NCBI GenBank assembly: GCA_001792895.1
Contig: MARA01000025.1
Coordinates: forward strand, 62,001 to 126,000
Source of the DNA: Lentinus brumalis
Taxonomy: Eukaryota; Basidiomycota; Agaricomycetes; Polyporales; Polyporaceae
Length of the DNA: 64,000 nt
Direction of reading: 5' to 3'
Shown here piece by piece: positions 1-11,840 of the stretch. The notes below the pieces were generated by a model. It was not told the origin of the DNA, made no database searches, and saw only the letters and a program-made list of their open reading frames with translations. The stretch's first letter is position 1. Each line of letters begins with the position of its first letter. Position numbers and translations under genes: made by a program.

Positions 1-48
1 TCGTGTACTCATGTTATCAATACGCACGTGGAGTGACCGTACAAACTA

Positions 49-1646
49 TCATCTCCCTCCAGGACTGCCACATATGTATCGTCGAGGGGGCCTCTCTGCG
101 TCGAAGTGCTCTACATACTGGATGTCAGCACAGTCTTTCTCTGAATGATCAACTCGTTCCGCGGTCAACCGACACACATTCTGTCCATTGAATGAGGCAT
201 CATCGAGATGTTGGTCGGGTGAAGTGTTCTCAACATCATTTGTGTGCTGCTGACCAATATGCGCGCGAGCACGGCTCCCGATGATCTTGAAGAACATGAA
301 CATGGCCGAGAAAACGACCGCGAGGATGTTCACGTAGTAGCCGAATAGGTCCATGAATATACCTGTAGGACCCCTTCCGTGAGGACACTACGCCATAGAA
401 TGAGCTGGCAGAACGCACCAAAGTCAGGAACTCCAGGCATGGACGCGCGCAGTTGAGGGAGGAGGAGGATGTTCGTTAGCGGGAGGAATAGAACCGACTC
501 GGGCAACGGCCGTCCGAAGTGCGCGCACACCGCGACCCAGACCATAGCTGCAGCGAGTATGTAGTCGGTGAGGAAGATCGTGAGCGCAAAAAGCTTCACT
601 CCGACGCAGCGCTATATCTCAAATGATCAGCATGGTGGGACGAAGTCAGGGAACCTACACGCACTCGGACTGTGAAGACGACGTGTAGAGCCTGGTCCGT
701 GCGGGTCGTCTTCGCATGTTCGACGCTCTCAATGACGAATTTGTGTCCCGAGAGACCACCGTAGAGATGGAGGAATGAAATTGGAAGTGCAGTGAGGTTG
801 TCGCTCGAGAATACCTCGAGCGTCGTGGTGACCGTGTATTTGTCAAACGGGTACCACGCCGAGATGGAGTGCTGACGACGGAACGCGAGAGACTCTTCCA
901 CCGAGATCCACGTGAAGTTGTGCGTCGTATCAAACGTCTGTTCTGGCCCAAAGCTGCGGCCCATCCAAGCTCGTCAGAACAGGTCTATGTGCGTGCATGC
1001 GACTCCGCGTGAACTGCTACCTAATAGATGTGAGACCGTCCGCATGCTGGAGAGCATTCGAGGCATTCCAAGAGTAGTATGGATTCCTGTGTATGTGTCA
1101 GCGTACACCACCCTCATCTGCCAAAATATGAAATGGGTTACGGAACACTCACGAGTCGATCCAGACGTCGAACGAGTCCGGTACCTGTCCACATCCAAGC
1201 TGTGCGAGCGCTCTCCCAGACGCAGTGTCCGCCCAATCTACAGGAGGTAACATATGAGGTTGGTTGCATCCGATGGTCCACCAGTTGAGGGTGACAGATG
1301 CAGAAGATATGTCAATGTCGGTGGGAACAAGTGCGAAGCCGACCTGACAGCGACGATACTTATGTCAGCGTGACGGTTTCCATCGGCGAATGAGCAGACT
1401 CACCCCGGGTGTGGACGTGTCCTCGATAGCTGCGTTCTCGATGAGCTGCACTTCGCTCATGACTGGGATACTACTCCCAAACGAGGGTCCGACGTCGGCG
1501 ACAAGTATCGTTGTGCTCACGACGCTCAGAACGAGGGTCACGAGCACACAGCCGACTATACGCGGATGCCTGCCCGCAGAAGAGCATATATTGCTCCATA
1601 AATTGCGTACGGAGGGGAGCTGGAAGAGGGCGGACACAGGCACCAT
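49..1646 (-). CDS. DUF4436 family membrane protein, five exons
   Basis: Probable integral membrane protein of the fungal DUF4436 family; its function is unknown. I join exons 1646-1404, 1343-1153, 953-665, 611-419 and 362-49. Each junction has GT/AG ends and keeps frame, giving 410 codons with the stop. The first ATG is followed by a basic stretch and a hydrophobic segment around residues 30-50 (signal anchor). A luminal or extracellular domain follows, with a conserved-looking 'WYPFDKYT' motif around residue 175, which is the family hallmark as I remember it. The C-terminal third has three hydrophobic helices (starting near 'KLFALTIFLTDYI', 'LFLPLTNILLLPQL' and 'GYYVNILAVVFS') and a polar tail. 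Intron 363-418 resolves an apparent frame break before 'GGIFMDLFGYY'. No operon-like context exists; the nearest gene upstream is over 1.3 kb away. The family call is from memory of motif and topology, not a search. Confidence 0.7.
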
Positions 1647-3028
1647 GTGTTTAGGCGACTCGTAGTACGATCCCTTCGCGGTGAAGGGGAGCAGGCTTAT
1701 ATGACATCTAGTGGCTGTAATTCATATACACGTCGTTCAACGTACATGATCCCGTGGCCTACCAACCACGAACGCTCACTGACAGCTAGACGGCAATGCG
1801 GGGTGCCCCTGGTAGGTCACCTTGGAATAGTCTCGAGCTGCGGTCAGTGGCGACGTCCAGCCGGAGATCGAGGGGCAGTGGACGTACTTGTATGACAGGA
1901 CATCGAGTCGTCATTCGAAAACCATTGACGGCGGGTGTATGTATGCTGGCAGATAGATGCTGCGCGTGAGTCGTGGACAAGGGGTGCAAATACCCGGAGC
2001 TTCGAGTGCCGTTATGGTCCTAGCACGACGTCGCCGAGTGATGCTGCGAGACTGATAGCAACTCGGGTCACCCGGCGATAGAACGTGCAACATGTGTCTG
2101 GAGACACTCAGTAGCACAGGAAAGGAAGTATCAGCTGGTCAAAGGCGGTACTCGGGTCTTGACACACGGCGCGCACCGTTGACATGTCATGGCGACATCA
2201 AGCGGCTTGGACTGTCCGTGCGAATCAAAGCACTAGTTCGGGTCACGACGGCAGCGTTCGTTCGTTCTCTCCGGTTGTTCGTCCTGGTTTGCAGTGGTCG
2301 TCCCCTACGTCAACGTCAGACCTACGCCATTCCCTATCGAATGTGCTTGCAGTTCCCGGATAGGTACACTGTACTTCCCATCGCCGGCAAATCATCGTGC
2401 AGGCGGAGGAAACTCCACCCCAGTTGTTTCGGCGCAGGTAGGGGGCCGATCTTCGTAATCGCCGGGGCCGAGCAGTGAGGCCCGGGCAGTAGACAGAAAT
2501 ACTAGGCTTGGACCTCATGTCCCGCCGTCATGACATGGAGCATGCATGCGCATGAGACGCTTGAAGCAGAACTTGCAGAGTCAGCAGCTCAGAGCCTCTG
2601 AAGCTACAGAGAGGAGGCATTCTCGAGATGACCAGCCAGATCGAGATGTGGCAAGTACGGGCAAGTGCAGAAGTCGTCAGCGACAGCGTCGGTGAGTCAG
2701 TGCACAGTGAGACGACTGCTGCATTCGATCGTCCGGCGTGAGAGAGAGAGAGTCATTGGGTGGTGGTGGTATGGATGGAAGAGCTGTGCTACTGCGACGT
2801 GGCATCCACAGAGATGTGTTGTCCGAAAAAAGCAACTCAAACGCCCGTGGTGATAACATATTCAGTGACGTCATGAGAGTCGGAGATACTAATTTCTGGC
2901 ATCCGCCCCCAATACTGCGGTCCCAAGATGTGCAACTTATGCTTTCAGCTCAAGGCATATTTGTGAGTGCTATAGTACATACAATTGTTGACTTCTCTTC
3001 TTACACATCCGCAACATCTTCTCTATGC
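1647..3028. other. intergenic, no recognisable gene
   Basis: About 1.4 kb between the DUF4436 gene and the damaged secreted-protein gene. Open frames on both strands are short, lack recognisable motifs and have no convincing splice partners. A short GA-rich run (gagagagag) lies near 2740. I see nothing else to annotate. Confidence 0.5.
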
Positions 3029-3942
3029 TTAAGCCCACAAACCAGCGACTCGGAGAGCGCGCCGGACAATACCGTCGTCAGCGTCATAGCGGCGGACATA
3101 TCCGCCGTGAGGATGGTGACTGCGTCGACTCCGGCCGCCTTCACCACCCAAGCCGTTTGCACCATCATTGTTCGTGGTAGTCGAGCCTTCGCCGCCGTCC
3201 GCTGTGTCATCGGAGTCGTTCCCAGCACCCTCAGACGCGTCTTCAGTGACCGTCCCGTGATTACTGTCCTCAGATGCATCGGCAGCGCCGTTGAAACTGT
3301 CAACATTCGTATCCGACGTCTCGTTCTCATCGCGGGTACCGTCTGAGTCGGTTCCATCGCTCGCAGTTTCGTTGTCGACCGAACTCTGACTGTCCGAGGC
3401 CTCAATTGCCATCGGTTCCTGACGTAGTGTCATCGCTTGACGGGCCTGCAGCGGGTCTGTCCGACGCGTCCGAGGTCGGGGTAGCTCTAAAGCCGCCGAG
3501 AGGCGTGTCGAGGATACTGGAGACGCCATTGACCACGCCGCTCGAGCCGAAGCCACCAGTAGGCGTCGCGAGGATGCTGCTGACGCCATTCGTGACTGCA
3601 GCGACGTCGCTCGCCGTGATGCCGGAGATGCCGGAGACTGTCGACTCAACGCCTGATACAGCGCTCGAGACGCCGCTGACGGCCGAAGGCAGAACACCGC
3701 CTATGCTAGGCAGCGCGCCGTCACCGATGGTCGATGAAGACGAGGTGTCGGAGACGGAAGATGATCCTGAGTCAGACGACCCAAGCCCGACGGAGACTGT
3801 AAGCTCTGTGTGGCCGAGCTCAGTAAGTAGTCATTGTCCGAGAAGTTATATGAGAAGAGGTACACGTACCAGGCTTCGCGTGCGTGCTGGCACAAGCGAG
3901 GACCATAAGGCCGGAGAGGGCGGCGAACTTGTTGCTGAGCAT
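3029..3942 (-). pseudogene. secreted repeat-family protein, second copy, probably broken
   Basis: Paralogue of the secreted protein at 12940-15462. The ATG at 3942 opens a signal peptide (MLSNKFAALSGLMVLACAS, then THAKP) matching that copy almost residue for residue. A donor at 3869 (gtacgt) lies at the same place and phase. The next in-frame block is Ser/Gly/Val-rich, with 'SGVSSAVSGVESTVSGISG' and a repeated 'NGVSSIL.TP.GGF'. The C-terminus carries an acidic Ser/Asp/Thr region, a Gly-rich linker, then RR-S-HHPHGG, VRR and GIVRRA, ending in WA with a stop at 3029. Two problems: the acceptor near 3819 does not restore the obvious frame where the other copy has 'tag' before AG, and the frame must shift again near 3405-3412. 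Unseen introns or sequence errors could explain both, but decay is the simplest reading. Function unknown. Confidence 0.55.
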
Positions 3943-4050
3943 GATAGATACTTGGATATGGTTGTAGATGATGGTGAGATTCGTAGGCGAAGAGGCCCGG
4001 GCTGAAGAACACTGGATGTTGTGATGAAAGAACGCAGAATGTGGATAAGC

Positions 4051-4057
4051 TATATAC
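4051..4057 (-). promoter_or_regulatory. TATA-like box of the broken secreted-protein copy
   Basis: TATATA motif, read on the minus strand as GGTATATAGC, about 109 bases before the ATG at 3942. The intact paralogue has a TATA box at a similar distance, which suggests the promoter was inherited with the gene. The call rests on motif and position only. Confidence 0.4.
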
Positions 4058-4751
4058 CTCTCGACGCGTACTAGAAGGCGAGGACTTGGCGATAGTTTCA
4101 CGTTTCGCGGTTCGTATATTGTCGTTGTCCAATGAGCCCATTCCGCAAGCACAGAAGCCCACCATCTGTCATTGCCGCCGTCCGAGAAACCAAGAATCTT
4201 CAATACGAATGCTCGAAGGTCGTGTCTATTCCGCAGAAGACGAGTGCTGCGGCGAAATGCGGAGCCGTTAGCTCATACCCGCCGAAGCTATGGAGGAGTC
4301 CGATGCGGCCAATACCGAAGCCCGATGAGGAGTCGTTTTACGGCATTACTCAAATTATGAACTGATGAGTGATGATTAATACTACCCACCTACGACTTTG
4401 TAGCACTATGTGGATGGAGTAAGAGCGCCACGGACTCCGTGTTGGTAGTGGATGCCAAGGGAAGAAGATAGAGGGTGGGCCGCGTGGCACGTCGTTGTGT
4501 TCTCCGGAAAAGGCAACCCAGACGCCGTCGTGCAACTAAGTACAGAAAATACTCGTACCAAACTCGTACTGCGACTTCGCAGTTCAGACTCGGTACGCGT
4601 GAACAGAAGCAGCCGGAGTGCCAAGACTCGTACTACAAATCGACCGCGTCATATGGGGCTCGCATCGATGACGGATCTCCTTTCGCTCAACCGTACTACA
4701 AGTATACTTACATCTATCACGGTCCACTGCGCGTAACGCAGCTCAAGGCTC

Positions 4752-4899
4752 CTCACCGAGTTACCGAGACAGTGCCCTCGGATGTTCTTCTGCAGATCTA
4801 CTTACTGTTACGTGAGGCAGAGCTTCAGATCCGATCCGGCTGACCCAGGTACTACGCAGGGCGTGGCGCACAAATATCCATCGTAGACCTGTGTTTTGA
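4752..4899 (+). pseudogene. F-box domain relic
   Basis: Fragment of the F-box family of this window. One frame reads 'TVPSDVLLQIYLLL', matching 'KLPSEVLLQIFRGV' of the copy at 15905. After a frame shift near 4830 the next frame reads 'PIRLTQVLRRAWRT' and then 'RRPVF' and a stop, matching 'IRLTHVCRAWRTLI...TPLFW' of the copy at 30873. Only about 50 residues remain and no LRR part is recognisable downstream. It cannot code for a working F-box protein as it stands. Confidence 0.6.
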
Positions 4900-5480
4900 A
4901 CCGAATACCCTCTGCGGCCTCGGACTGAGTCTGCCGACCGATATATTTTGGAGGAGATACATCATCCCATTCGTGGACCTGAGTAATACACTCGTAAAAT
5001 CTGGCCCGGCCATCGAGTCAATGCCCATAAGTAATATCTCCTATCGCTAGGGAATTCACAGACTTATTCGCGGACCAGTTTTCCCCTGGATACTGGAAGA
5101 GCGCACTGGGGATGGGGGCTCCGTGTTGGTGTTTGAGTGGAAGGAAGAGGAGTTGTTCGGAATTGGCATGCGATCCGTGCGTGGCCGCAACTTCGAACCT
5201 GCCTGTGCAGGCTAACAGAGCAATCATTGAGGCAGATAGATGTACAGGCGTCTCGTCAGGACCATCAGACCTGCTGAGGGACGGTGAGGGTGATGCATGA
5301 CATGTTACGACGTCACAGGAGCGTGTATTAGTTACAGAGATCCCGACAAGCCAAGAAAAGGAAAGAATATAGCTACAACACCAATAACACACAAGAAGCA
5401 AGAAACTGGGAGGTATACGTATCAGTCATGAGCATCGTCATCAAATCATCCACCACACAACGCACGGAATCGTCGAACTT
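4900..5480. other. intergenic, no recognisable gene
   Basis: About 580 bases between the F-box relic and the 3' end of the membrane-protein gene. There may be further unrecognisable remains of the F-box gene in the first 150 bases. I see no clear feature. Confidence 0.4.
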
Positions 5481-7150
5481 CTACACCACCTCGCGCCGCT
5501 CCTCGCGGGTCACCTGTTTCTCGACGATCTTCTCGTCCGAGGACGTGTCGATGTGCAGATTGAAGAGCTTGTGCACGTCCGGGCTCGCCCAGTTCTCCTC
5601 CTCGCGCAGCAGCTCCTTGTGCACGAACCAGACCGTGATCGCGGCCGAGACCATCGCCCACACCCACGGCAGGCCCCAGCAGATGCCGTACCCGATGTCG
5701 TCCGACGTCGTCCACGCGATCGCGATGAACGCCGCGGCGAGGACCATGCCCGACGCGCCCCACCAGAGCGACGTGACGCGCACGATGCGGCGCATCACGG
5801 CGGAGTGCTCGTAGCGGATGCGCCACGCCTGCCGGAACTCGACGCAGCCGCCGCCGTCGACCGCGACGACGTCCTCGACGAGCGTGTACACGGCTGGCGG
5901 GAGCCCCGTCCAGGGAGGCATGGAGGACACGCGGAAGGGCATCTTGAGCTTGTGCGGCCAGAGGCCCGTGAGGAGGAGCGGGAAGCAGAAGGCGATCATG
6001 AAGCAGGGCAGGGACATGGCGACCGTGTGCACGGAGCCGGGGTTTCTGTGGGAGACGGTCGATTAGCATGCGTCTTGGAGAATGGAAATGCAGGCCTAAA
6101 CGTAGACGAAGTGCGCCCGAGCGTAATACCGCGGTGCTTCGCATGGATGAAGCCAGATGGATGCTGAGACATCGATGCCGCCCGAGGATACCTTTTCGCA
6201 GCGCAACCGGCCAGAGAGATCCATTTTGCTGGAACCAGGCTTTCCGCCTAAGGCTGGCCTGGTGCTCGGGCCGAGCTAATAACGACAGCAACAGCTAGTC
6301 CCTCCGCCTCCTTTCCGGGCCCGGCATACATCGCAAATCTGTGTCGGGATTCGCGACGTCGTACCTCTTCTCCTTGGTGTTCATGGAGACGGTGTTGGGT
6401 GCGGAGGGAGGAAGGCTTGGCTGCGAAACGTTCGCGAACGAGCTCGAGCCTCCAGCACAGCCGCGTCGTGCGAAGTGCTGCGGAGTGACGCGAGCGAGCT
6501 CCGAGTTGTGACAAACGTTCCCGAGTTGTGCACGTCTGGCCCGCTCCGCAGCGAGAGGATCGGGCACGGAATGGAGGGCGACGTCCTCCGCGATTACGAA
6601 CAAACGATGACCGCGGTGGACGCCGATCAATGCGAGGTCGGAGACCGACCGGTGTTGCTTCGCACTTGCAGGTGAATGCAGAAGGATATACGAATACTCA
6701 CAGTGAGGAGCCTACGACAAGAGGCGTGAAGAACCCGGTCATTGCGAGACCGATTTGCAGTCTGAGCGCAGGTGGAGTGAGAGCCGCAGCATGAGAAAGT
6801 GGAGGGAGTACGTACGTGAAGGCGTCCGGCCCAAATCTACTCGCGCCCAGCGGTCGTCGCTGGTGGCTGCTGTCGCTGATGAAGAGGTACCAGGAGCGTC
6901 GAGCCATCTTGTAGCCCGAGTAGGTGCCGACGAGGGAGGTGATGATGGCGAGATTTGTGGTGGTGCTGAGGTGTGCGCCCCATCGTATGGAGTAGAAGAG
7001 AATGAGCGGGAGGCACCCGGCCTCGAGGAAGATGAGCGTGAAGAAGACGATGATTGCGAGTTCTCTGCGGTTGCATTTGATGGTGTAGTTGAGAGGGGGA
7101 GGCCTGGTAGGATCGAAGGTGACGGAGGAGCTGGAGTCGGACGAGGACAT
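5481..7150 (-). CDS. conserved fungal integral membrane protein, three exons
   Basis: Multi-pass membrane protein of a family widespread in Dikarya; no function is known to me. Exons are 7150-6816, 6761-6702 and 6045-5481, all with GT/AG borders and frame continuity (320 codons with the stop). The ATG at 7150 is preferred over 7177 because the family begins with a short polar N-terminus before 'PPLNYTIKCNRRELAI'. Hydrophobic segments: 'IIVFFTLIFLEAGCLPLILFY', split here from its flanks, then 'TTTNLAIITSLVGTYSG', 'LQIGLAMTGFFTPLVV', 'VAMSLPCFMIAFCFPLLL', and two near the C-terminus. The best-conserved block is 'VYTLVEDVVAVDGGGCVEFR', which I recall as the family signature. The second intron (656 bp) is more than ten times the local norm; exon 2 and exon 3 nevertheless join cleanly as 'GSSL|NPGSVHTV'. 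Confidence 0.75.
6046..6701 (-). other. unusually long intron
   Basis: Donor gtgagt at 6701 and acceptor cccacag at 6046 give an intron of 656 bases, while neighbouring introns are 45-60 bases. Open frames inside do not resemble the family. I see no obvious terminal repeats at its ends. It may hold an inserted element or an alternative exon. Confidence 0.55.
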
Positions 7151-7473
7151 GGCGGTAGATGGGAGGAGGCAACTCACGCGAACGCGCAGTTAACTGGCAC
7201 GCTGGGTGGCGCAGACGTGATGGATTCCTGGGACAAACTGGGGAGCATGGAGAGCAAGTCAGTGAGTGTTCGGTGGAGACATGAGTCCGCCGCGACAATC
7301 CCAAGCGGCCAAGACCGGACCCAGCCGTGATGTCATTTCCACGTGGCCACCGCGTTTGCTCACGTGCTGCATCTGCGTACATACGCGTTCGCGGCGCGCA
7401 TTGCTGCAGCTTACCAAACTCTTGCTCTCTCCTTCGCTTCTCAACGAAGTATACGACTACACAGTAACACACG

Positions 7474-10400
7474 ATGGACGTTCCACTCTTCGGCGACGCA
7501 CCCACCAAGCGGCGCAGACAGATCAACCTAGGAGGTGCTCATACCGCCACAACCCACAACGACATCCTCCAAGAAGCCAAGCTTCGCAGGATCCAGCGCG
7601 ATGACCACAGACGACGCCAAGACGCTGCCAGGCGCATACAACACTCATGGAGAGGATATGCTGCCAGGCGTGACGTGAGGACCAGACTGCGGAGCACCTT
7701 CGAACAGGACATCACCAGCCTCACCGGGCTCAGATGTCTTGTCCTTCTCGGCCAGGACGAGGAGGCTCTGGGGCGATGGTCCACCGTCGTTCTCAGCTCG
7801 CGACAAGGTGCGTTGCAAGATGCTCTGCCTTTGCTTTCCCTGACGCCACTGCAGATATACTGGCACAATCAGATCAGAGTTCGGTCGTGCTGCTGCAGCG
7901 AGTCAGTCGCATGCTTCTCCAGTCTGTCTCCAAGAATCCCAAGTGCGTACCATATCCTTCACAAGTACTCATGCACTCATCGTTCTACAGCTCACCCCAT
8001 GTGCAAGTCCATCTCGGAGTTCTCAACGTCCTGCTCTCAGACCATCCCGCCCGCGCCGACATCACGCGATACCTCGTCTCCCATGGATTCTATCCCGACC
8101 TCCGCCATGCTGTACTGCAAATCGTGAGTGGCGCATTCTCATACTCGCAACTTTGCATGACATCTCGTTCTCCAGCCTGTCCCAGCTCCCAAGCAGTCTC
8201 CCATACTCTCCCCGCTCGCCACACTACTCGCGGCACCGCTGTCCATACCCGATCTCCTCCCTCTCTCCCTGCGCGAGCTCCTCCTCTCCATCCTCACGAT
8301 CCCCTTGCTCCCGAACCGTCTGCTGCCTGCTTTGGGTCCGTTTTCTGTACGACTACCGCTCGCTTCACTCGACCTTGTGCCACTCGATATCATCAACGAT
8401 CCCGCGCTGTCATCCATAGAGTCCAAGATACATCTCCTGGCCAACCTCGCCGCTTTCGCACCCCCGAGATACTCCGCACTTCCTGCCCCAGCGTTCGCGA
8501 CATACCTGCAGCTCTGCGCGCTCCTTATGAACGGCGTGCCCGAGCATGCCCTGGAACCTCCAGAAAACAAGCCCGACGCCACGAAGATCTGGGCCGACGA
8601 CGACTCGGATGACGAGGACGACACATTGGTCGAGGTCGTCTCGTCGTTCGAGGCCAAGCCGCCCCTCCCGCAGCTCGACGAGCGCACTCGCAAGCGGCTG
8701 CAGACGCTCCCGTCCTCGGATCACATAAGCACGCTTCTGCGTGCGTCCCAGAACGACAAGCTGACTCCCTCCGTGATCTCGTTCTGCTTCGCGCTCGTCA
8801 CGGTGTGGCCGACGCGGCGAGACAAGGTGCTGAGCACGATGGTGGCGTACAACCGCGGCGGGCTCGTGCGCGAGATTTACCGCAACTACGTGCGCAGCTC
8901 GCCGCTCGGACGGGACGAGTCGTACTCGGAGATCACAAGTGCGTACGCTGCTGTCGTTGTGAGATCTCACGCTGACTGTTTCTGCAGAGGCCGACCACGC
9001 GGCGCACTGGCCACCGCTGCTGCTGCTCGCCGACCTGTACACGCAGGCGCTGCTGACCATGGGCGACGACGAGTTCTTCTCCGAAGGCAAGAACCCCGAC
9101 GTCCCGCGCAACCCGCTTACTCTCGACGAGCTGAAAGTCTTTTCGCGCAAGCTGCTCAACATCGCGTTTGCCCTGTACTGGCGCGAGGACGCGGCGAGCG
9201 CGCAGGAGTCGGTCCCTGGCTTGGGGCAGATCAAGTGGGATAACGTCCGCGAGAAGGCGACGAAGTGCTTGCAAGCCCTGCACGCTCGAGAGTGAGCAAG
9301 CACAAGCATATGACTGCGATTGGTACTGACATCCGACCGAACAGCTCACGGCGGCCGTTTACGACCGCAGACCACTGGCTGGTCACGTCCCACATCGACA
9401 TGAACACATTCATCCAGGCAGCCATGTACGTCCTGCTCCTGTTTCTGCGCACGCATCGCTCGCTCACGCCCATGCAGCCTCGAAGAGAAGCAGCTCTCGC
9501 AGCCCGAGGGCGGGCGGGCGCCGACGCTGAACAAGCGGCAGGTCGCGTACCTGTCCCCGCGGCTCGGCGTGCTGAACAACATCCCGTTCGCGATCCCGTT
9601 CGACGTGCGCGTGGGCATCTTCCGCCGGTTCGTGCTCAACGACAGGGAGACGCGCGGGCTGGCGGAGTGGCGCGGGCACGGGACGCGGGTCACGATCAGG
9701 CGGGACCATGTCTCGCAGGACGGGTTCGACCGGCTGGCGGACGTGGACTTGAGGAGCCAGATTGCGATCACGTTTGTGGACCAGTTTGGGCAGGAGGAGT
9801 GAGTGTCATGGTCCTTCTTAGGGTTGAAATGCTAGGTGCTGATGTTTGGGACATGCAGGGCGGGCATCGACGGCGGAGGCGTGTTCAAGGAGTTCCTGAC
9901 GAGTTTGTGCAAGGAGGTGTTCGACACGGATCGCGGGCTCTGGTTGGCGAACAAGAAGAACGAACTCTACCCAGCGCCACACTCGTTGGCAACTGAGTGT
10001 GAGTCCGTTCGATTTGTTGGTAGACTTGCGAGGATACTGAAGACTTGTTGTAGCGCACAGCTTGGCGTGGTACCGCTTCATCGGCCGGATACTCGGGAAG
10101 GCTCTGTATGACGGCATCCTGATCGACGTCGCTTTCGCCGGGTTCTTCCTTGCCAAGGTACGTCGCCGCGCATGCACGATCTGCCTGGTCGCGACGCTGA
10201 TGTCGTGCATCGTCCACAGTGGCTCGGGAAGCAGAGTTTCCTGGACGACCTCGCCTCGCTCGACCCCGAGCTGTACCAGGGCCTCATCTTCCTCAAGCAC
10301 TACACGGGCGACCCCGAGGATCTCTCGCTCAACTTCACAGTTGCGCAGGAGGAGTTCGGGGAGACGCGGACGATCGACCTCATCCCGAATGGGAGCAACA

Positions 10401-11161
10401 TTCCCGTGACGCGGGAGAATCGGCTGCAGTACATCTATTTGGTCGCGCACTATCGGCTGACGAAGCAGATCAAGCGGCAGAGTATCGCATTCTTTGAGGG
10501 CTTGTCGGAAATCATTGACCCTAAGTGGCTGCGGTACGTCGTCCTCCGTTGGTCATTGCGCTTTCGGTACTCATCATATGTTAATGGCAGTATGTTCAAC
10601 CAGCAGGAGCTGCAGATATTGCTAGGAGGTGTCGACATCCCGATTGACCTGGAGGACTTGCGGAAGCACACACAGTACGGCGGGTTGTACGACGACCACC
10701 ATCTGACGATTCAGCTGTTCTGGCAGGTGTGTGTCCATCGTGCTCGGTGACCGCGACCAGCTGACTCACATGTGTCCTCTCAGGTCGTCAACACGTTCAC
10801 CCAAGAAGAGCGGAGGAAGCTACTTCGGTTTGCGACGAGCTGCAGTCGCCCGCCGTTACTGTGAGTGCCTCGGTCTATGATGTTCGTGTTTCCGTTGCTC
10901 ACGATCGTGACGTGCTATGCAGGGGCTTCAAGGAGCTCATCCCGAACTTTTCCATCCGGGACGCGACGGGCGACGAGAACCGGCTGCCGACGGCGAGTAC
11001 CTGTGTGAACCTACTGAAGGTACGTTGTCGAGACGGTTCGGTCCCGCGGTTGTGTGCTGACACGTCTTCTATGCTAGCTGCCGAGGTACACGAATTCGAA
11101 GGTGCTGAGGGAAAAGCTGCTGCAGGCGATCAACTCGAACGCGGGTTTCGACTTGTCGTGA
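7474..11161 (+). CDS. HUL5: HECT-type E3 ubiquitin ligase, HUL5/UBE3C-like
   Basis: Ubiquitin ligase that in yeast and animals works with the proteasome to extend chains on stalled or misfolded substrates. The N-terminus has a coiled, basic stretch and an IQ-like motif ('AARRIQHSWRGYAARRD'), as UBE3C does. Exons start 7474-7807, 7855-7942, 7991-8123, then about 8171, with further short introns near 8940, 9292, 9425, 9800, 9995, 10155, 10533, 10726, 10860 and 11020. An acidic run 'DDDSDDEDDTLVE' lies in the middle. The HECT domain fills the last third: 'GIDGGGVFKEFLTSLCKEVF', 'HSLAWYRFIGRILGKALYDG', 'FTQEERRKLLRFATSCSR', and the catalytic-cysteine block 'LPTASTCVNLLK|LPRY', ending in 'AINSNAGFDLS'. 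Predicted length is roughly 1,000-1,050 residues, normal for the family. Orthology to HUL5 is inferred from the IQ motif plus HECT arrangement. The gene appears intact. Confidence 0.88.
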
Positions 11162-11412
11162 GGTGGCGCACTCGCACGCTTGTTAGGGGCCGTCAAGCGG
11201 GCCGTGGATGGTATCGGATGTATGTATTCAAGCAGTATGTGCGTGTACTGATATTCAATGTTGTAAACTATCGTGTCATGCTCGAATGCAGGGGTCTGTG
11301 TCTATGCGTGGATGGCGTCGGATGCTACAAGGATAACTGATCGCTGCGTCTGGACATAGAGTGGCCGGCCAATCATCGACTTGGTCCGAGCGGTGGTCGT
11401 GGAAGCAACTTC

Positions 11413-11840
11413 ATGGCGAGTCACAGTCCTTCCTTCTCGCCCTCAGCCATCACCCACGTCAGCGTGGTATCCAGCAAGGGCATGCTCAAGCCGAATGCCG
11501 CACTGACGTGGTCATGGCTGTTCCAGCACCAGAGGAGTCACCGACCGGCTAAGTACTCGACGTCAAATATGCGCGATAGGCCCTCTCCGCGCTCATGGCA
11601 GCGGACGTACTCATGTGTCTCGAGCGACTGACGGTCACTTTCGACCAGCACGAACGGAAGTCGTACTACACATCCATAGCGGCGCTGGTGGAGCAGCGGC
11701 GTGTCCCTGCGATCGTTGTCTTTCACGGAGTGGGTGCATCGCGAGATGGCGGATATCATGTCTCTGTCGGGGATGATCAGATAGCGCCGCTGAAGGGTGC
11801 CGTTCACGAAGTCGAGATTAAGACGGTGGTCTATGCTTGA
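11413..11840 (+). pseudogene. F-box/LRR protein, 3' relic
   Basis: Matches the last third of the F-box copy at 16467-17621. 'SAITHVSVVSSKG...LTWSWLFQH' aligns with 'ANITRVSVVMHLP...GWSWLFRH'. After a frame shift, 'MCLERLTVTFDQHERKSYYT' and 'ALVEQRRVPAIVVF' align with 'VQLERLAVTYEREKSGAVYD' and 'SMLEQRASRGVPLR'. The end, 'DDQIAPLKGAVHEVEIKTVV', matches 'DDQKECLQNAVHAFSIETVI'. The F-box and the LRR core are missing, so this is a 5'-truncated, frameshifted pseudogene. Confidence 0.7.

Noticed and set aside
2700..2900. GA-repeat near 2740 as a regulatory element
   Set aside because: Too short and not positioned relative to a recognised gene start.
3406..4005. 199-codon open frame on the plus strand rich in Pro/Glu/Thr
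   Set aside because: Antisense of the damaged secreted-protein copy; the minus strand carries the signal peptide and conserved tail.
5446..6291. 281-codon Arg/His-rich frame on the minus strand
   Set aside because: Out-of-frame shadow of exon 3 of the conserved membrane protein; composition is typical of a shifted GC-rich codon frame.
6295..6630. 111-codon frame inside the 656-base intron, considered as a nested gene or extra exon
   Set aside because: Exons 2 and 3 of the host gene join in phase without it, and its sequence does not fit the family's membrane topology.
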